From assembly GCA_001692895.1 (NCBI GenBank), contig KV748236.1, positions 620,241 through 684,240 of the forward strand: a stretch of DNA of 64,000 nucleotides, in the 5' to 3' direction. This document shows positions 10,129 to 23,113 of this stretch, in pieces (the first letter of the stretch is position 1; each line of letters starts with the position of its first letter). The position numbers and the translations under genes are program-made. The stretch is from Cenococcum geophilum 1.58. Taxonomy: Eukaryota; Ascomycota; Dothideomycetes; Gloniales; Gloniaceae. Below the pieces are notes generated by a model. It was not told the origin of the DNA, did not search any database, and was given only the letters and a program-made list of their open reading frames with translations.

Positions 10129-12938
10129 ATACTGCTAAAAGCAGTAACTATACCGCCGTTAATGGTAGTAACTACTTTAGGATTAGGTAATAACACTAAT
10201 ATAATAGACACTAACTCTTAACTAGTTACCGTTAGATAGCTATAGAAAATAGTTAATTAATTAACAGATAACAATAGGATACTCAAAGAAAAAATTAACG
10301 GGATTAGAGCAGCTAAGGTTAAGCTACTATTAATTAAGTAATTCTTAGGGGAGAAGTTAAAACTTAAAGGATTCCTTATGTAGATACACTTTAAGGTTAT
10401 ATAAAAGGGAGCGAAGCTAGCAACATCTATAGACTAAGTAGCCTATATAGGACTCTTCCTAATATGGAGGGCACTTAAGTGGTATAAACCCTATCTTACG
10501 GAGATATAGGAATATAGCATAGTAATTACTAATTAGGAAGTATAATATATATTTACTAGCTAGAACGGGTTTATAAAACAGTTAATATAAATATTTAGAG
10601 ATCTAAAAGTAACCACTATAGTAAAACAAAAGCTTTAAAACCTAGTATAATAAACCTTAGTAATTAAGTATATAACGTAGTTTTAAATATTAGCTATATA
10701 GGTTAAATAGAATAATAAAGCGCTTATAGTATAGTATAAATAGGGACTTAAAGTAAAAGTTTAGGACGTAATTATCCTAATAGAAGATGCGGATACCCTT
10801 AGGGAACTAATAGATTAAGCGATTAAGATTAATAATAGGATCTACTAGAGGGAATAGACTAAGAAGGGTTAGAATAGAGTTCTATAGTTATATAAGGCGT
10901 AGAATACGCAATAATAAAGTTAAAGTTAGAAACTATAGTATAGTACAGAACTAATAGACCTAAGCGGTACTAAAGAATTTAGAAAGTAAAATAAGAAACT
11001 ATAAAAACCTAGAGGTTAAGAATTAAGTAATTATAGGACTAAGGAGTAGAGGCTAAACCAGAAATCTTAGCAGTAAAAGACGTTTAGGCGGACTCCATAG
11101 TAAGAAAAATAGTTTAAAAAAGGGGCTTATATAAATTACAGAAAACAAGGTTATTATATTAGAGACTATAAAAGTGGTTAAAATTACTATATAGTAAAGA
11201 AACGAGACTAGTAGACGATATATACGTATAGAAAAACAATAGTATACTACGAGGAATAAAGGAATATTTAATTAAGAGTTTCGCGTTTTATTATAATAAT
11301 GCATACTAAATTAATAAGGACGCTAAGTATGGCGCAAGCTATTAGCTATAAGAGCTAGAATTAGTAGAGTTTAGAGAAATTAACGAACTATTACGCAAAT
11401 CGGATATTAAGGACGATAAATTTAATATAGGCGAAATATTTACTAATAACGAGGTAATAAAGGTAGCTTACTAGGAGCGTATAAACCTCGGAATAATTAT
11501 ATTAAAAGTAGAGATTAAAACCGCTATAAAGTAAGGATTAGTAATGGAAATTATAACACTATTAGATACGGCATCTATCGCTTTATAAGACAAAAGGAGA
11601 AACATCTAATAGGAAGGATTAAGTAAGTGAACAACAGCTAGTGCTAGCTCATTACTTAATAAAGGTAAAAGGCTATAGGCTTAAGATTCTTAAGATAAGA
11701 TAAGAGACGTTTAAGATTCCTAAAACGGGATAAAATAAGCTTAAGGACCTATAATAAACAACAACCGATAGAGTAGAGTAATGGCTTAGTTTAGTAATAT
11801 ACAAATAAGCTCAAGACGAAGTTTCTTAAAGGTATAAGATTCTTAAGACGAAATAAGTAAGATTTAAGATTCTTAGGATAAGATAAGAATACCGTAAAAG
11901 CCTAGTTAGACTAAGGCTAGAACTAGGCTTAAGAAAGAAGTAAGCTTAGGACTAAGAATCCTATAGGACTAAGATTTTAGTAATAGAATAAGAACTATTA
12001 AGGAAATTATAAGTAAGGCTTAGCAGCAGAATTAAAGAATTAAAGCTATAATTAAGAAGTAAGAGGACTTTAAGGATTTACTTACAAGATAAGCAAATAA
12101 AGAAACTATAGAGGAGTTTAGACAGAGAATTCTTATATAGTAAGAATAGAAATTAGACTAGAGATCTAGTATACTAGGCCGTACTAGGGATAGAGTACCT
12201 ATATAAAGAACAATTAATAGACCTAAGGCAGGTACGCTAAGAGTAAAATAGCTTACTAAACTAGAATAAGAGGAGGATTTAGGGATCCCTATTAGGTTTA
12301 AAGAATAGTATATAAAGGGTTATTACAATATAGTAATAAGAAGATACTTCCTTATAGACAAGCCGTATATACTCTAGTAGCTATACTAAAAGTAGTATAG
12401 GCAGCGACATAATAATAAGTGGGAAGATTTCTATATATAGTTAGATAAGCGAGTTATTTAGAACTACCCTATTATGGAAAAGGCTATAAGTTATATTAAA
12501 GGAGCCTTAATTATAATATTAAAGGATCTAGAGGAACAATTTAAGGACTAGAGAAGTAAATAACGCATCTTAGTACTAGCAAATAAAATAGTAACGTTTA
12601 GATTAATATAATATAGGTTTAAACTTAAAAATAAAGATAAGTTTAAAGTTAACCTAAAACACCTAGTATATTATATACTATTATAGATTGTATATATAGA
12701 TAATATATATAATATATATAAGAATCTAAAGGAAAAGAACTAGAAGTACCCTATAAGAACATATTAGGCGCTAGATAAGCAATAGTATAGGAATGTTAAG
12801 TATATATATAGATAGCATCTAGTAGAAGTTTAAGAGTTAGGAAACCTAATACTTTAACTAAAAAGATTCCTTATAGAAGAATACTTAGATAGATAATAGT
12901 AGTAGGAATGCCTAAAGAATATATATTTATAGTATATT
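10129..12938 (+). pseudogene. gag: gag of E2, 5' part
   Basis: The start codon is degraded to ATA at 10129. The product is homologous along its length to the gag of E1/E4/E5. The zinc knuckle (about 11129-11175) reads AYINYRK-GYYIRDYK, with every Cys and the His lost. Many RIP-type stops are present. E3 interrupts the frame at 12938. The remainder is at 23423-23468 and 25330-25478, where the frame runs to TAA at 25476. Confidence 0.7.
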
Positions 12939-13369
12939 TGTTACAAACGCTTTAAGTATAATGTTACGACTACTTGGAGAGGAGTTGGAAGAAGCTAGTT
13001 AGTTAATACAGGCACGGTCCAGGATGGAACCCGTAGAACTATATGACGAGGAATAGTAACCGAGGTCACATGATGTTATACGCAGTATACGCGGTATACG
13101 CAGTATACGACACGTATAACACGTATAACACGTATAACACGTATATTACGTATAAGAAGGATTTTATAGGAGTATAGTTATATATTTAAGGACCCTTAGT
13201 CCCTACCTAGATAGTTCCTTCCTTATAGTAATTCTCAGAATATAATTAAAGTTAATCTATTAGGCAACCACTCCACCAGTTATTATTACGTTATTAACTT
13301 ACTTACAATACCTATATACCTAGCCTATTAATAAGTCTACCGTAGTTCCTACTATAAGGCTCTATTACA
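12939..13369 (+). repeat. 5' LTR (type A) of E3
   Basis: 431 bp, TGTTACAAACGC to CTATTACA. U3 holds tandem GTATACGC(A/G)-like and ACACGTATA units at about 13075-13145. TCACATGA stands where other copies have TCACGTGA. Confidence 0.85.
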
Positions 13370-13409
13370 CAATCACTACTATAGTTACGGTTTTAATAAG
13401 TCGAATAAT

Positions 13410-15070
13410 ATGCCACTAAAAGCAGCCACCACGACGCTATTAACGGCGGCAACTACTTTAAGGTTAGAAGGTAATACTAGTATAGCGGACACTAACTCGT
13501 AATAACCTATAACATTAGGATAATTATAAGTAATAGTTAACCAGTTAACGGGAGATAACGCGGTACTTAAAAATAGGATTAATAGAATAGGTATAGCAAA
13601 GGTTAAGTTACTATTAATTAAGGGATTTTTAGGAGAAAGATTAAAGCTTAAAGGATTCCTTATGTAAATATACTTTAAAGGTAATATAGAAAGGAGCAAA
13701 GCTAGCAATAATTATAGATTAAGTAGCGTATGCAGGGTTATTCTTATTAGGAAGAGCACTTAAATAGTTTAAGCCTTACCTTATAGAGATATAAGTAAAT
13801 GGAATAATAATAACGAACTAAGAGGTATAGTTTATATTCTTAAGCTAAAATGGATTCGCGGAGCGACTTATATAAATGTTTAGAGATCTGGAGGCAACAA
13901 CTATAGTAAAAAGGAAACTTTAAGACATTACGCAATAAACCTTAGTAATTAAATATATAATGTAGTTCTAAACGCTAGTAATATAAGTTAAGTAGAATAA
14001 TAGGGCGCTTATAGCATAGTATAAATAGGGACTTAAGGCTAAAGTCTAGGACGTAATTATTCTAATAGAAGATACGGACACCCTAAGGGAATTAATAGAT
14101 TAAGCGATTAAGATCGACAATAGGATCTTCTAAAGGGAATAGGCTAAGAGAGGCTAGAATAGAGTTTTATAGTTATATAAGACGTAAAGCACGTAATAAC
14201 TAAAGCTAAGTTAGAAACTATAGTATGGCGCAGAGCTAATAGACCTAAGTAGTACTAAAGAAACCTATAAGAGATGGAGTAAGAAACTATAGAAACCTAG
14301 AGGTTAAGGATTAAGTAATTATAGGACTAAGGAGTATAGGCTAAACTAAGGATCTTAGCAATAGAAGATGTTTAAGCGGACTCTATAATAAAAGTAATAG
14401 TTTAAAGAAGGAGCTTATATAAATTGCGGAAAATAGGGTTATTTCGCCAGAGACTGTAGAAGTAGTTAAAGTTATTACGTAGTAAAGGGAACTAGACTAA
14501 TAGTATATAACACATATATATAAAGGGATAATAGTGCACTATAAGGAATAAAAGAATGTTTAATTAGAAGTTTTNNNTTTTNTTATAATAANNNATACTA
14601 AATTTATAAAGANGCTAAGTANGGTNTAAGCTATTNGCTATANGAGCTANAGTTAAGAGGACTTAAAGGAACTAAAGAGTTAGATAAAGAATAAGATTAA
14701 CTCTATAAGCTAGATTAAGATATTATAGCAACGTGCGGATAATAATTAGTAATAATAATAATAGAGTTAAAGTATTTATTAATTAATAGCGATGAGGACA
14801 GTAAAGGAACTAACTAGGGGTATCTAAACCTTAATAATATAATAGAAGTAAAGACTGAGACCGCTATAGAGTAAGGTTTAGTAACGGGTATTATAATACT
14901 ATTAGATACGGCATCTATTACTTTATAAGATAGAAGGAGTAATATTTAGAGACAATTAAGTAAGCAGATAACTGCTAGTGCTAGCTTACCACTTAATAAA
15001 GGTAAAAGGCCAAAGGCTTAAGATTCTTAAAATAAGATAAGAGACGACTAAGATTCTTAAGATAAGATAA
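13410..15070 (+). pseudogene. gag: gag of E3, 5' part
   Basis: An intact ATG lies at 13410, followed by PLKAATTTLLTAATTLRL-like sequence. The zinc knuckle (about 14420-14462) is the best preserved of all copies: CGK-GYFARDCR, with the last Cys kept and the His changed to Tyr. RIP-type stops run throughout. T1 interrupts the frame at 15070, and it resumes at 17510 and runs to TAG at 19000. The stretch 14575-14660 contains several N. Confidence 0.75.
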
Positions 15071-15390
15071 CATCGGCAAAATATGGTACCCTTTAAATGG
15101 CCTCAATGGTTGGTGGTTAACGCAATTGGCGCGTAGTTGAGGGCATTTGGCAACTTGACCGACTAGCCTATATCGTGTTTTTTTAACACGCAGCCTGTGC
15201 GCAACCTGCGCATAACCTGCGCGCAACCTACGCGCAACCTACTAGTAATCTGCGCATTTGGCAACTATAATTATATTTACCTCTTTTATACTAATAATAT
15301 ATTTTAAATAAATAAAAGCTATTTTAAAGCTATTTATAAGGCTAGCAAAATAAATATTATTATTTTAGATAATTTAATATAATATAGCGA

Positions 15391-15795
15391 TGGTTCTCTT
15401 CTACCTATCTACCTATTAATTTACCTACCTGCCTGCATCGCCTACCTATTTACATCGCCTACCTATCTACATCTACCTATCTGCATTTGCCTACCTATCT
15501 ATATTTACCTACCTGTTAGCATTTACCTACCTATCTATATTTGCTTACCTATCTATATCTACCTACCTATTTACATCTACTTGTCTACATCTGCCTACCT
15601 ATCTATATCTGCCTACCCGTTAGCATTCTACCTACCTATTTATATCTGCTTGCCTATCTGCATCTACTTTACCTATTTGCATCTGCCTGCCTATTTATAT
15701 CTGCTTACCTATCTGCATTTACCTACCTATTTACATCTACCTTACCGTCAGCATCTACCTGTTTGTGCCTACCTGTCTATGCTACCTTAATTCGA
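15391..15795 (+). repeat. CTACCTAT-type short tandem repeats in T1
   Basis: Irregular repeats of CTACCTATCTACAT and CTGCCTACCTATTTACAT variants, based on a (CTAC/CTGC/CTAT) tetranucleotide theme, ending in CGATCGATCGATCGAATCG. T2 has the inverted GGTAGGTA version at 24740-24930, and T3 has a version at 30135-30290. The open frames here are repeat artefacts. Confidence 0.8.
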
Positions 15796-15825
15796 TCGAT
15801 CGATCGAATCGTTTATAGTGTTGGC

Positions 15826-16200
15826 TGGCTAGTCGTTGTCGTCTGGCTCTGGCGACGGTTGTCTGGTTCTGGCGACGGTCGTCTGGTTCTTGGCGACCGG
15901 TCGTCTCTGGCTCTGGCAACACGGTCGTCTAGTTCTGGTAACGGTCGTCTGGTTCTGGCGACGGTCGTCTGGTTCTGGTAACGGTCGTCTGGCTGGCGAC
16001 GACCGGCGATCTGGCTGGCGACAGGTCGTCTGGTTCTGGCACGGTTCGTCTGGTTCTGGCGACGATCGTCTGGCTCTGGCAACGGGTCGTCTGGTTCTGG
16101 CGACGGTCGTCCTGGCTGGCGATGGTCGTCTGGTTCTGGTAACGGTCATCTGGTTCTGGCGACGGTCGTCTAGTTCTAGCAACGGTCCTCTGCTGGCTGC
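15826..16200 (+). repeat. 20-bp minisatellite in T1
   Basis: Unit CTGGTTCTGGCGACGGTCGT and variants with a 20-bp period (for example ACGGTCGTCT at 15921, 15941, 15961 and 15981). The unit has no stop codon in any frame on either strand, so it produces overlapping open frames that are not genes. Confidence 0.85.
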
Positions 16201-16325
16201 CGTTCTGTGTTGCCCCTAGGTAGGGAAGATATAAAGAAGGGAAGGAAGGGTAAAAAAATAAGGGTGGCTTATATAGGGGTAGAGGCACGTTGTAGAGGCT
16301 ATCGGGAATATAGCGGGGACCCGAT
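16201..16325 (+). other. Conserved core of the T elements (copy in T1)
   Basis: Non-repetitive stretch running from CTGGCTGCCGTTCTG through CCTAGGTAGGG, GGAAGGGTAAAAAAATAAGG and GGGAATATAGCGGGGACCCG. The same block stands between the 20-bp and 12-bp minisatellites in T3 (about 31515-31655) and, inverted and more mutated, in T2 (about 24018-24135). No coding signal was seen. Confidence 0.75.
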
Positions 16326-16875
16326 GCAGAGCTTCGTGTAGAGCCTCTGTTACGCAGAGCTTCGCGCAGAGGCCTCGTGCAGAGCCTCTGTACGCAGAGC
16401 TTCTCGCAGAGCCTCGTGCAGAGCCTCTGTACGCAGAGCTTCTCTCGCAGAGCCTCGTGCAGAGCCTCTGTTACGCAGAGCTTCGCGCAGACCCTCGCGG
16501 CAGACCCTCGCGCAGAGCCTTCGTGCAGAGCTTCGTGCAGAGCTTCGCGCAGAGCCTCGTGCAGAGCTTCGTGCAGAGCTTCGTGGCAGAGCCTCTGTAC
16601 GCAGAGCCTTCGTGTAGAGCCCTCGTGTAGAGCCTTATGCGAAGCTTCGTGCAGAGCTTTGTGCAGAGCCTCTATGGCGCAGAGCTTCGTGCAGAGCCTC
16701 TGTACGCAGAGCTTCGTGTAGAGCTTCGTGTAGAGCCTCTATGCGCAGAGCTTCGTGCAGAGCCTCTGTACGCAGAGCTTCGTGTAGAGCTTCGTGTAGA
16801 GCCTCTATGCGCAGAGCTTCGTGCAGAGCCTCTGTACGTAGAGCTTCGTATAGAGCCTCGTNCAGAGCCTCTAAG
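16326..16875 (+). repeat. 12-bp minisatellite (AGAGCTTCGTGC family) in T1
   Basis: Array of AGAGCTTCGTGC/AGAGCCTCTGTACGC variants, with lengths of 10-16 bp around a 12-bp theme. T2 and T3 carry related arrays. Repeat-derived open frames on both strands are disregarded. Confidence 0.8.
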
Positions 16876-17014
16876 TAATAAGACTATAAGATTGTATGAG
16901 ATTGTATAAGATTATATAAGATTATATATAATAGTTAAATATATAGTATATAACTTTACCTTAATCGCACGTTAAGAAATATATAGTTAGCTTTTAAAGT
17001 TGTTAAGTAGGTTA

Positions 17015-17445
17015 ACTGCGTGTTAANGAATATGCAGTTAGCTTTTAAAGTTATTAAGTAGGTTAACTATATATCGAGTTAGTTAAATTGTATGTTAAGT
17101 AGGTTAACTGCGTGTTAAGTTAGTTAAATTGCATATTAAGTAGGTTAACTGCGTGTTAAGTTAGTTAAATTATATGTTAAGTAGGTTAACTGCGTGTTAA
17201 GTTAGTTAAATTGTATATTAAGTAGGTTAACTGCGTGTTAAGTTAGTTAAATTGCATATTAAGTAGGTCAACTGCGTGTTAAGTTAGTTAAATTGTATAT
17301 TAAGTAGGTTAACTACGTGTTAAGTTAATTAAATTGCATATTAAGTAGGTTAACTGCGTGTTAAGTTGGTTAAATTGTATGTCAAGTAGGTTAACTACAT
17401 GTTAAGTTAGTCAATTGCGTGTTAAGTTAGTCAAATTACATGTTA
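17015..17445 (+). repeat. 41-bp satellite in T1
   Basis: About ten copies of a 41-bp AT-rich unit containing TAAGTAGGTTAACTGCGTG and TTAAGTTAGTTAAATTGCAT. The AGGTTAAC landmark recurs at 17101, 17142 and 17183. It is found only in T1. Confidence 0.85.
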
Positions 17446-18995
17446 ATTACGCGAAACGCGAAAACCAAAGTCTACTTAAATCTTATCCTGCGAATATTTT
17501 CCCGATAAAGGCACGCTTAAGGACCTATAACGGACGAAAACTAATAGGATAGAGTAATAGCTTAGTTCAGCAATATATGAATAAGCTTAGGACGAAGTTT
17601 CCTAAAGGTATAAGACTCTTAAGACAAGATGAGTAAGATCTAGGACTCTTAAGACAAGATAAGGACACTAGTAAAGCTTAGTTAGACTAAGGCTGGAGTT
17701 AAGCTTAAGTTAGAAGCAAGCTTAGGATTAAAGAATCTAAGGGATTAAGAATTCGGAGAACGAATTAGAACACCTATAAGCAAGAGGTAAGGAGCTTCTT
17801 TATAGATTAGAGAATCTGTAATATAAATAGTAGTTAGGTTAGGAGACAGATATATAGACCTAGAAGACTTACTAGGGGAACGCAGTATTTAACCTAAAGA
17901 TTAAAAAGTCGATACAGCAATTAAGAAGTAAGATAGCTTTAAGGATCTAACTATAAGACACAAACTAAAAGAAACCATAGACGAGTTTAGAGCAAGAATT
18001 ATTATATAGTAAGAAAAGAAACTAGATATGAGATCTAGTATACTAGGTTGTATAAGGGACAGAGCACCTATATAAAGAATTACTAATAGACCTAAGACAG
18101 GCATATTAAGAGCTAAGTAGCTTACTAAACTAAAAAATAAAGAGGATCTAGGGATTTCTATTAGGTTTAAAGAACGATATATAAAGGGCTGTTATAACAT
18201 AGTAATAAGAAGATACTTCTTTACGGATAGACCGTATACACTCCAGTAGCTGTACTAAAAGTGGTATAGGTAACAACATAATGATAAATAGGAAGATTTC
18301 TATATATAGTTAGACGAAAAAGTTATCCAAGACTACCTAATTATGGAAAAAGCGATAAATTATATTAAGGGAGCCTTAATTATAATATTAAAGGATTTAG
18401 AGGAATAATTAGAGGACTGGAGAAGCGAGAAGCGCGTCTTAGTACCTACAAATAAAGTTATAACGTTTAGATTAGTGCGATAAAGGTTTAAACTTAAGGA
18501 TAAAGACGAGCTAAGAGTTAACCTAAAGCACCTAGCATACTACACGCTATTATGGATTATATGCGTAGATAATATATATAAAATACATAAGAATCTAAAG
18601 GAAAAGAATCGGAAATACTCTATAAGGATATACTAGATAATAGATAAATAATAGTACAGGAATACTAAGTATATATATGGCTGGCATCTAGCAGAAGTCT
18701 AAAAGGAAGGAGATTTAATACTTTAACTAGGAAGATTCCTTACGGAAGAATACTTAGATAGACGATAATAGTGGGAATATCTAGAGAATACCTATCTATA
18801 ATATATTAAAGATAAAAAGCGAACTAGGCATTAGCTAAAGAGTAAGCTAAATATAATAAGATTAAGTAGCTAATAGTTAGGAAAAGTAGAGGCCTATAGG
18901 ACTAGAGGGAGCTAGTAGTAGAACCTTAGACCCTTAAAGGAATTTAAGGACAACACCTAAACCTAAAAGTTAAATAGCAAGATTAACAGTTTAAA

Positions 18996-21900
18996 GCGTT
19001 AGTAGATAGTGGAGTAATATAAAACTATATCTTACTAATAGCAGTTAAAAGGATGGGGCTACTATATAGATAAAAAGAGCACCTTTATCTACTAGTAACA
19101 ATTTTAGGAGATCTAATAGCCTACGGAGAAGGTATTATTAATCTCAAAATAGGACCAATTTAGATAACCATTAAAGGGAGATAAATTGAGATATCTTTCA
19201 ATATATTACTATTAGGAAATAATAAGGCAGTATTAGGAATACCTTAGTTATAGGAATATAATCTAAAGATCGATTAGGTTATAGGTTAGGTTAATATTAA
19301 AAATATATAACGACGTAAGATATAATAACAAACCAAGTTAGTATAGTATTAAGTCGGAGCAATATATAAGGAAACTAATTAAGGATTAAGCTATATACTA
19401 AAGAAATACTATAAGTACGGTAAGAAGCTATAGTTACCAGAAAGTAAAAAGCTATTAGATTATATAGTATAGGACTATAAGATAGAGCTAGAACTAGGAA
19501 TAAGTTTAAGGTTCTACCCAACTTATAAGTTAACAGAAAAAGAGTTATAAGCACTTAAGGAGTTTATCTAGNAAAATCTTTAAAAAGGATATATTAGACT
19601 ATCGCAATTATTAGTAGAATATCCAGTACTATTCGTACTAAAGAAGAATAGAAAACTTAGACTATATATTAACTATAAACAGTTAAACAGCATCACTAAG
19701 AAGGATAGGTATCCTTTATCCTTAATTAGCGAAATCTAAGATAGGATCGGTAATGCGCAAATCTTTACAAAGATAGATCTAAGATAGGCGTACTATTAGA
19801 TTAGAATTAAGGAAGGCAATAAATAAAAGGCAGCCTTTAGGTTAAAGGAAGGACTATATAAACTACTAGTTATATAATTTAGGCTTATAAACGCACTAGT
19901 AACATTTTAGAAGCGTATTAACAATGTATTAAGAGAACACTTAGATAAATTTGTTATGGTATATCTTAATAATATTATTATCTACTTAATAAGTAAGGAA
20001 AAACATAGAGAACACGTTAAATAGGTCTTAAAGAGACTATAAGAAGAACAGATGCTAGTAGCAATTAAGAAATACAAGTTCTTTACCAGAAAGACAGATT
20101 TTGTTAAATTTATTATTAAACTAGGCTAACTTAGTATAGATCTAAAGAAGATCGAGGCTATAGTAAATTAGTAAGAACCAGAAAATATAACACAGTTAAG
20201 GTTATTTTTAGGGTTCTACAACTACTGTAGAAGGTTTATAGCTTAATAGTTAAAGGACATTAAGCTATTTACAAGATTAATAAAGAAAGAAGAACTATAG
20301 GCATAGGGAGAGGAATAAAAGGAACTGTTTAAAAAAGTTAAGCAGTTATTTACCTAGGAGCCAGTTCTTAAAATCTATTAGCTATAGTTAGAGACAGTAG
20401 TTAAAACGGATGCATTAGACTATGCACTAGGAGCGTACTTCCTATAGAAATATAAAGATAAATAGCACCTAGTGGCATATTATAGTCGGAAGATAATACT
20501 ACCGGAACTAAACTATAACATTTATAATAAGGAGTTGTTAGGTATAGTTATAGTACTAAGGGAATAGAGATTATTCTTATAAGGCACAGAGAAACTATTT
20601 ATAGTTAAGACGGATTATAAGAACCTAATAGGGTTCCTAATAACAAAAGAACTTAATTATAGACAGGTTAGATGGGCAGAGATACTTATAGAATACTATT
20701 TTAAGATTTAGTATACCAAGGGTATAGAGAATGCACGAGCAGACGCTTTAAGTAGAAAGGCTAAACTATAAAATAATAAAAAGCCATTAGGGGCTTTATT
20801 GCGAAGAGATATAGATAGATTAATTAGGTATAATTATCCAAAAATCACAGCAATATAGGAAGAAAGATCCACGAATTACTAGAGAGTAATTAGATATAAA
20901 AGATCCTAGACATACAAATAGAAGATCTAGACTTAGAGTAGTACGAAAATCGAGAAGCGACGTACGTACTAAGATCTATCGCAAAGGAGTTTATTAAATT
21001 ATTTTATAAAGGACTAACTTAAGGACATAATGGAGCTATAGGCTTAGTGTTAAGACTTTAAGAGAAGTATATTATTAATAGAATCTAGGGACTAGCTAGG
21101 TAAGTTATAAAAGAATATCTAAATTACTAAAGGAATAAACCGACGAGGTATAAGCTATATAGAGGGCTATAACCTATTAAAATACTAGAGAGACTATAAA
21201 AAGTCATATTATAGGACTTTATTATTAAGTTACTAAAGTTAAGAGATCCTATTACCGAATAAAATTACGATATAATCTTAGTAATAGTAGATAAGCTTAC
21301 GAAGTGGGGATACTTTATAGCATATTTAAAAGAAATATCAGCGGAAGATATTGCTAGAATCTATATTAAAGAAGTATTTATAAGACATAGAGCACTAAGN
21401 AAGATTATATTNGANANAGATCTAAGATTNATAGNAGNATTNTANNAAGTGTTCTTANNAGAGNAAGGAGTTTAAGTAGTAACTTCTACCGCATATTATC
21501 TACAGACAGACGGTTAAACGGAAAGATTAAATTAAATACTAGAACAGTATTTAAGGCATTATATTAATTATGCATAAAATAATTAGGTATCGCTATTACC
21601 AGTTATACAGTTTATATATAATATAATACCACAAAAAGAAATGGGCATATTACTATTTAAGGCGAATTACGGATATAAGCTAAGGACCTTATTATTACCA
21701 TAATAAGTAAAAAAGATAAGTAATATAGCCAAATAAAGAATAAAGAGTTTAATAAATCTTTATATAGACCTTACGGAAACAGCTAAGATAGTACAGTAAA
21801 GGATGAAAAAGTATTATAATGCTAAGAGATCTAAGGGACTAGATCTTAAGGAGGGAGATAAAGTGTGGCTACTATACAAAAATTTTAAGAGTTAATAACT

Positions 21901-23113
21901 AAGTAAGAAGTTAGACTACGTTAGACTAGGACCTTTTAAAATTATATAGAAAATTTTACTAGTTATATTTAAGTTAAACCTACTAGCTAGGATAAAGATC
22001 TACCCTATATAGTATATTATAATGCTAGAGCTAGTATATAGGAATATTAAGCCACTGGTTTATAAAGCAGATACATATAAAGGATAAAGAGAAGATAAAT
22101 AGTAAGTTTTAAAGATCGTTAGTTATAAGGATATAGACAATAAAATATAGTACAAAGTAAAGTAGATAGGCTACGATAAAATTACCTAGGAACTACTAGA
22201 GAACCTAAAGAACGCTATAGGAAAGGTATAGGAGTATTAGAAGAGAAAAGGTTAGGCAATATTAATAAAGAAGGATTATTAAAGAATGAGTTACCTAAAG
22301 GGGACTTAGAAAGAGCGACTGCCAAACTACTTAAAGTTGTTTCCTTCTCTGTTAGAAGAGAATCCGTTCTTTTATTACTAAGTTCCTACAGACCTTATTC
22401 TATAAGTTTCTACTCTTTAAAATAAACCTTCTTATAAACCTTCTTAAGACGAATTAACTAAGTGGATATAGTAAGATAAGAATTAAGAGCCCGTTACTAA
22501 GCATCAGCAGCCTCCTTTTTAGCGTCACGCAAATAATAAAGTTCCGCTAAGGCGACGGATAGTTTACTATTAAGCTTTATAGCAGCAAATTAAACACAAG
22601 ACCCTATAATAAATTACTTAGGAAACTTAGAGATTATTAAGAGTTATAGGACGCGTATACTTAGCGTTAGAAGTAGAACGAACATCGTAAGATAACTAAA
22701 TATTTACTTTGGTACACTCTAAATAGGAAGAGGGTTATTAAGATAAAGGGCTCGCTAACGCAACGCAAGCTAACCCCTCTTTCGCACAACGAGAACATAG
22801 AGATGGCATTATTTCACTAAGTAATAATATTACAGTAACAGTGCGGGCACAGCGTTGCGCTTATAAAGAAGAAGAGGCTTTAGGTATTATAAGTAACAAT
22901 ATTAACTAAATTAATTAGACGGACATTATACCTCTAGTAAACAACTTAGAGATACTAGGAATCTTTAAGGACGAAAATAAAGAGGAAGGAGATGGTATTA
23001 TAAACGCTTTAAGTATAATATTATAACTACTTAAAGAGGAGTTAGAAAAAGCTAGTTAGTTAATATAGGTATAGTCTAAGATGGAACCTATAGAACTATA
23101 TAATAAGGAATAG
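18996..23113 (+). pseudogene. pol: pol of E3, RIP-inactivated
   Basis: Pol starts from the TTTAAAG heptamer (18990-18996) into protease ALVDSGV. Then follow RT with YLNN (about 19960-19975), RNase H with TDYKNL (about 20610), integrase with SDRDLRF-type sequence partly hidden by N (21400-21465), a GPF module (about 21925) and a chromodomain (about 22115-22250). The post-chromodomain tail continues towards the 3' LTR. Stops are at Gln/Trp-type positions. Confidence 0.75.

Larger units (their letters stand above)
15071..17507 (+). mobile_element. T1: minisatellite-rich TIR-like insertion inside E3 gag
   Basis: This 2.4-kb insertion is absent from the same gag position in E1, E4, E5 and E6. Its ends are CATCGGCAAAATAT and ATATTTTCCCGATA, imperfect inverted repeats. 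Removing it with a 2-bp AA duplication restores the gag sequence exactly. A longer GATAA reading would leave one extra A. Order inside: a GC-rich unique part with CGCGCAACCT-like repeats (15071-15260), an AT-rich part (15261-15390), CTACCTAT-type repeats (15391-15795), a 20-bp minisatellite, a shared core (16205-16325), a 12-bp minisatellite, a 41-bp satellite, and a short unique end. There is no transposase, so it would be non-autonomous. Confidence 0.65.

Noticed and set aside
13385-13708. Minus-strand 107-codon frame
   Set aside because: Antisense to the start of E3 gag, whose plus-strand ATG and homology are clear.
15541-16288. Several overlapping plus and minus open frames
   Set aside because: They lie in the CTACCTAT and 20-bp repeats of T1 and translate into simple repeats in several frames at once.
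17015-17445. CRISPR-like array
   Set aside because: The 41-bp units are directly tandem with no unique spacers, and the context is a eukaryotic transposon.
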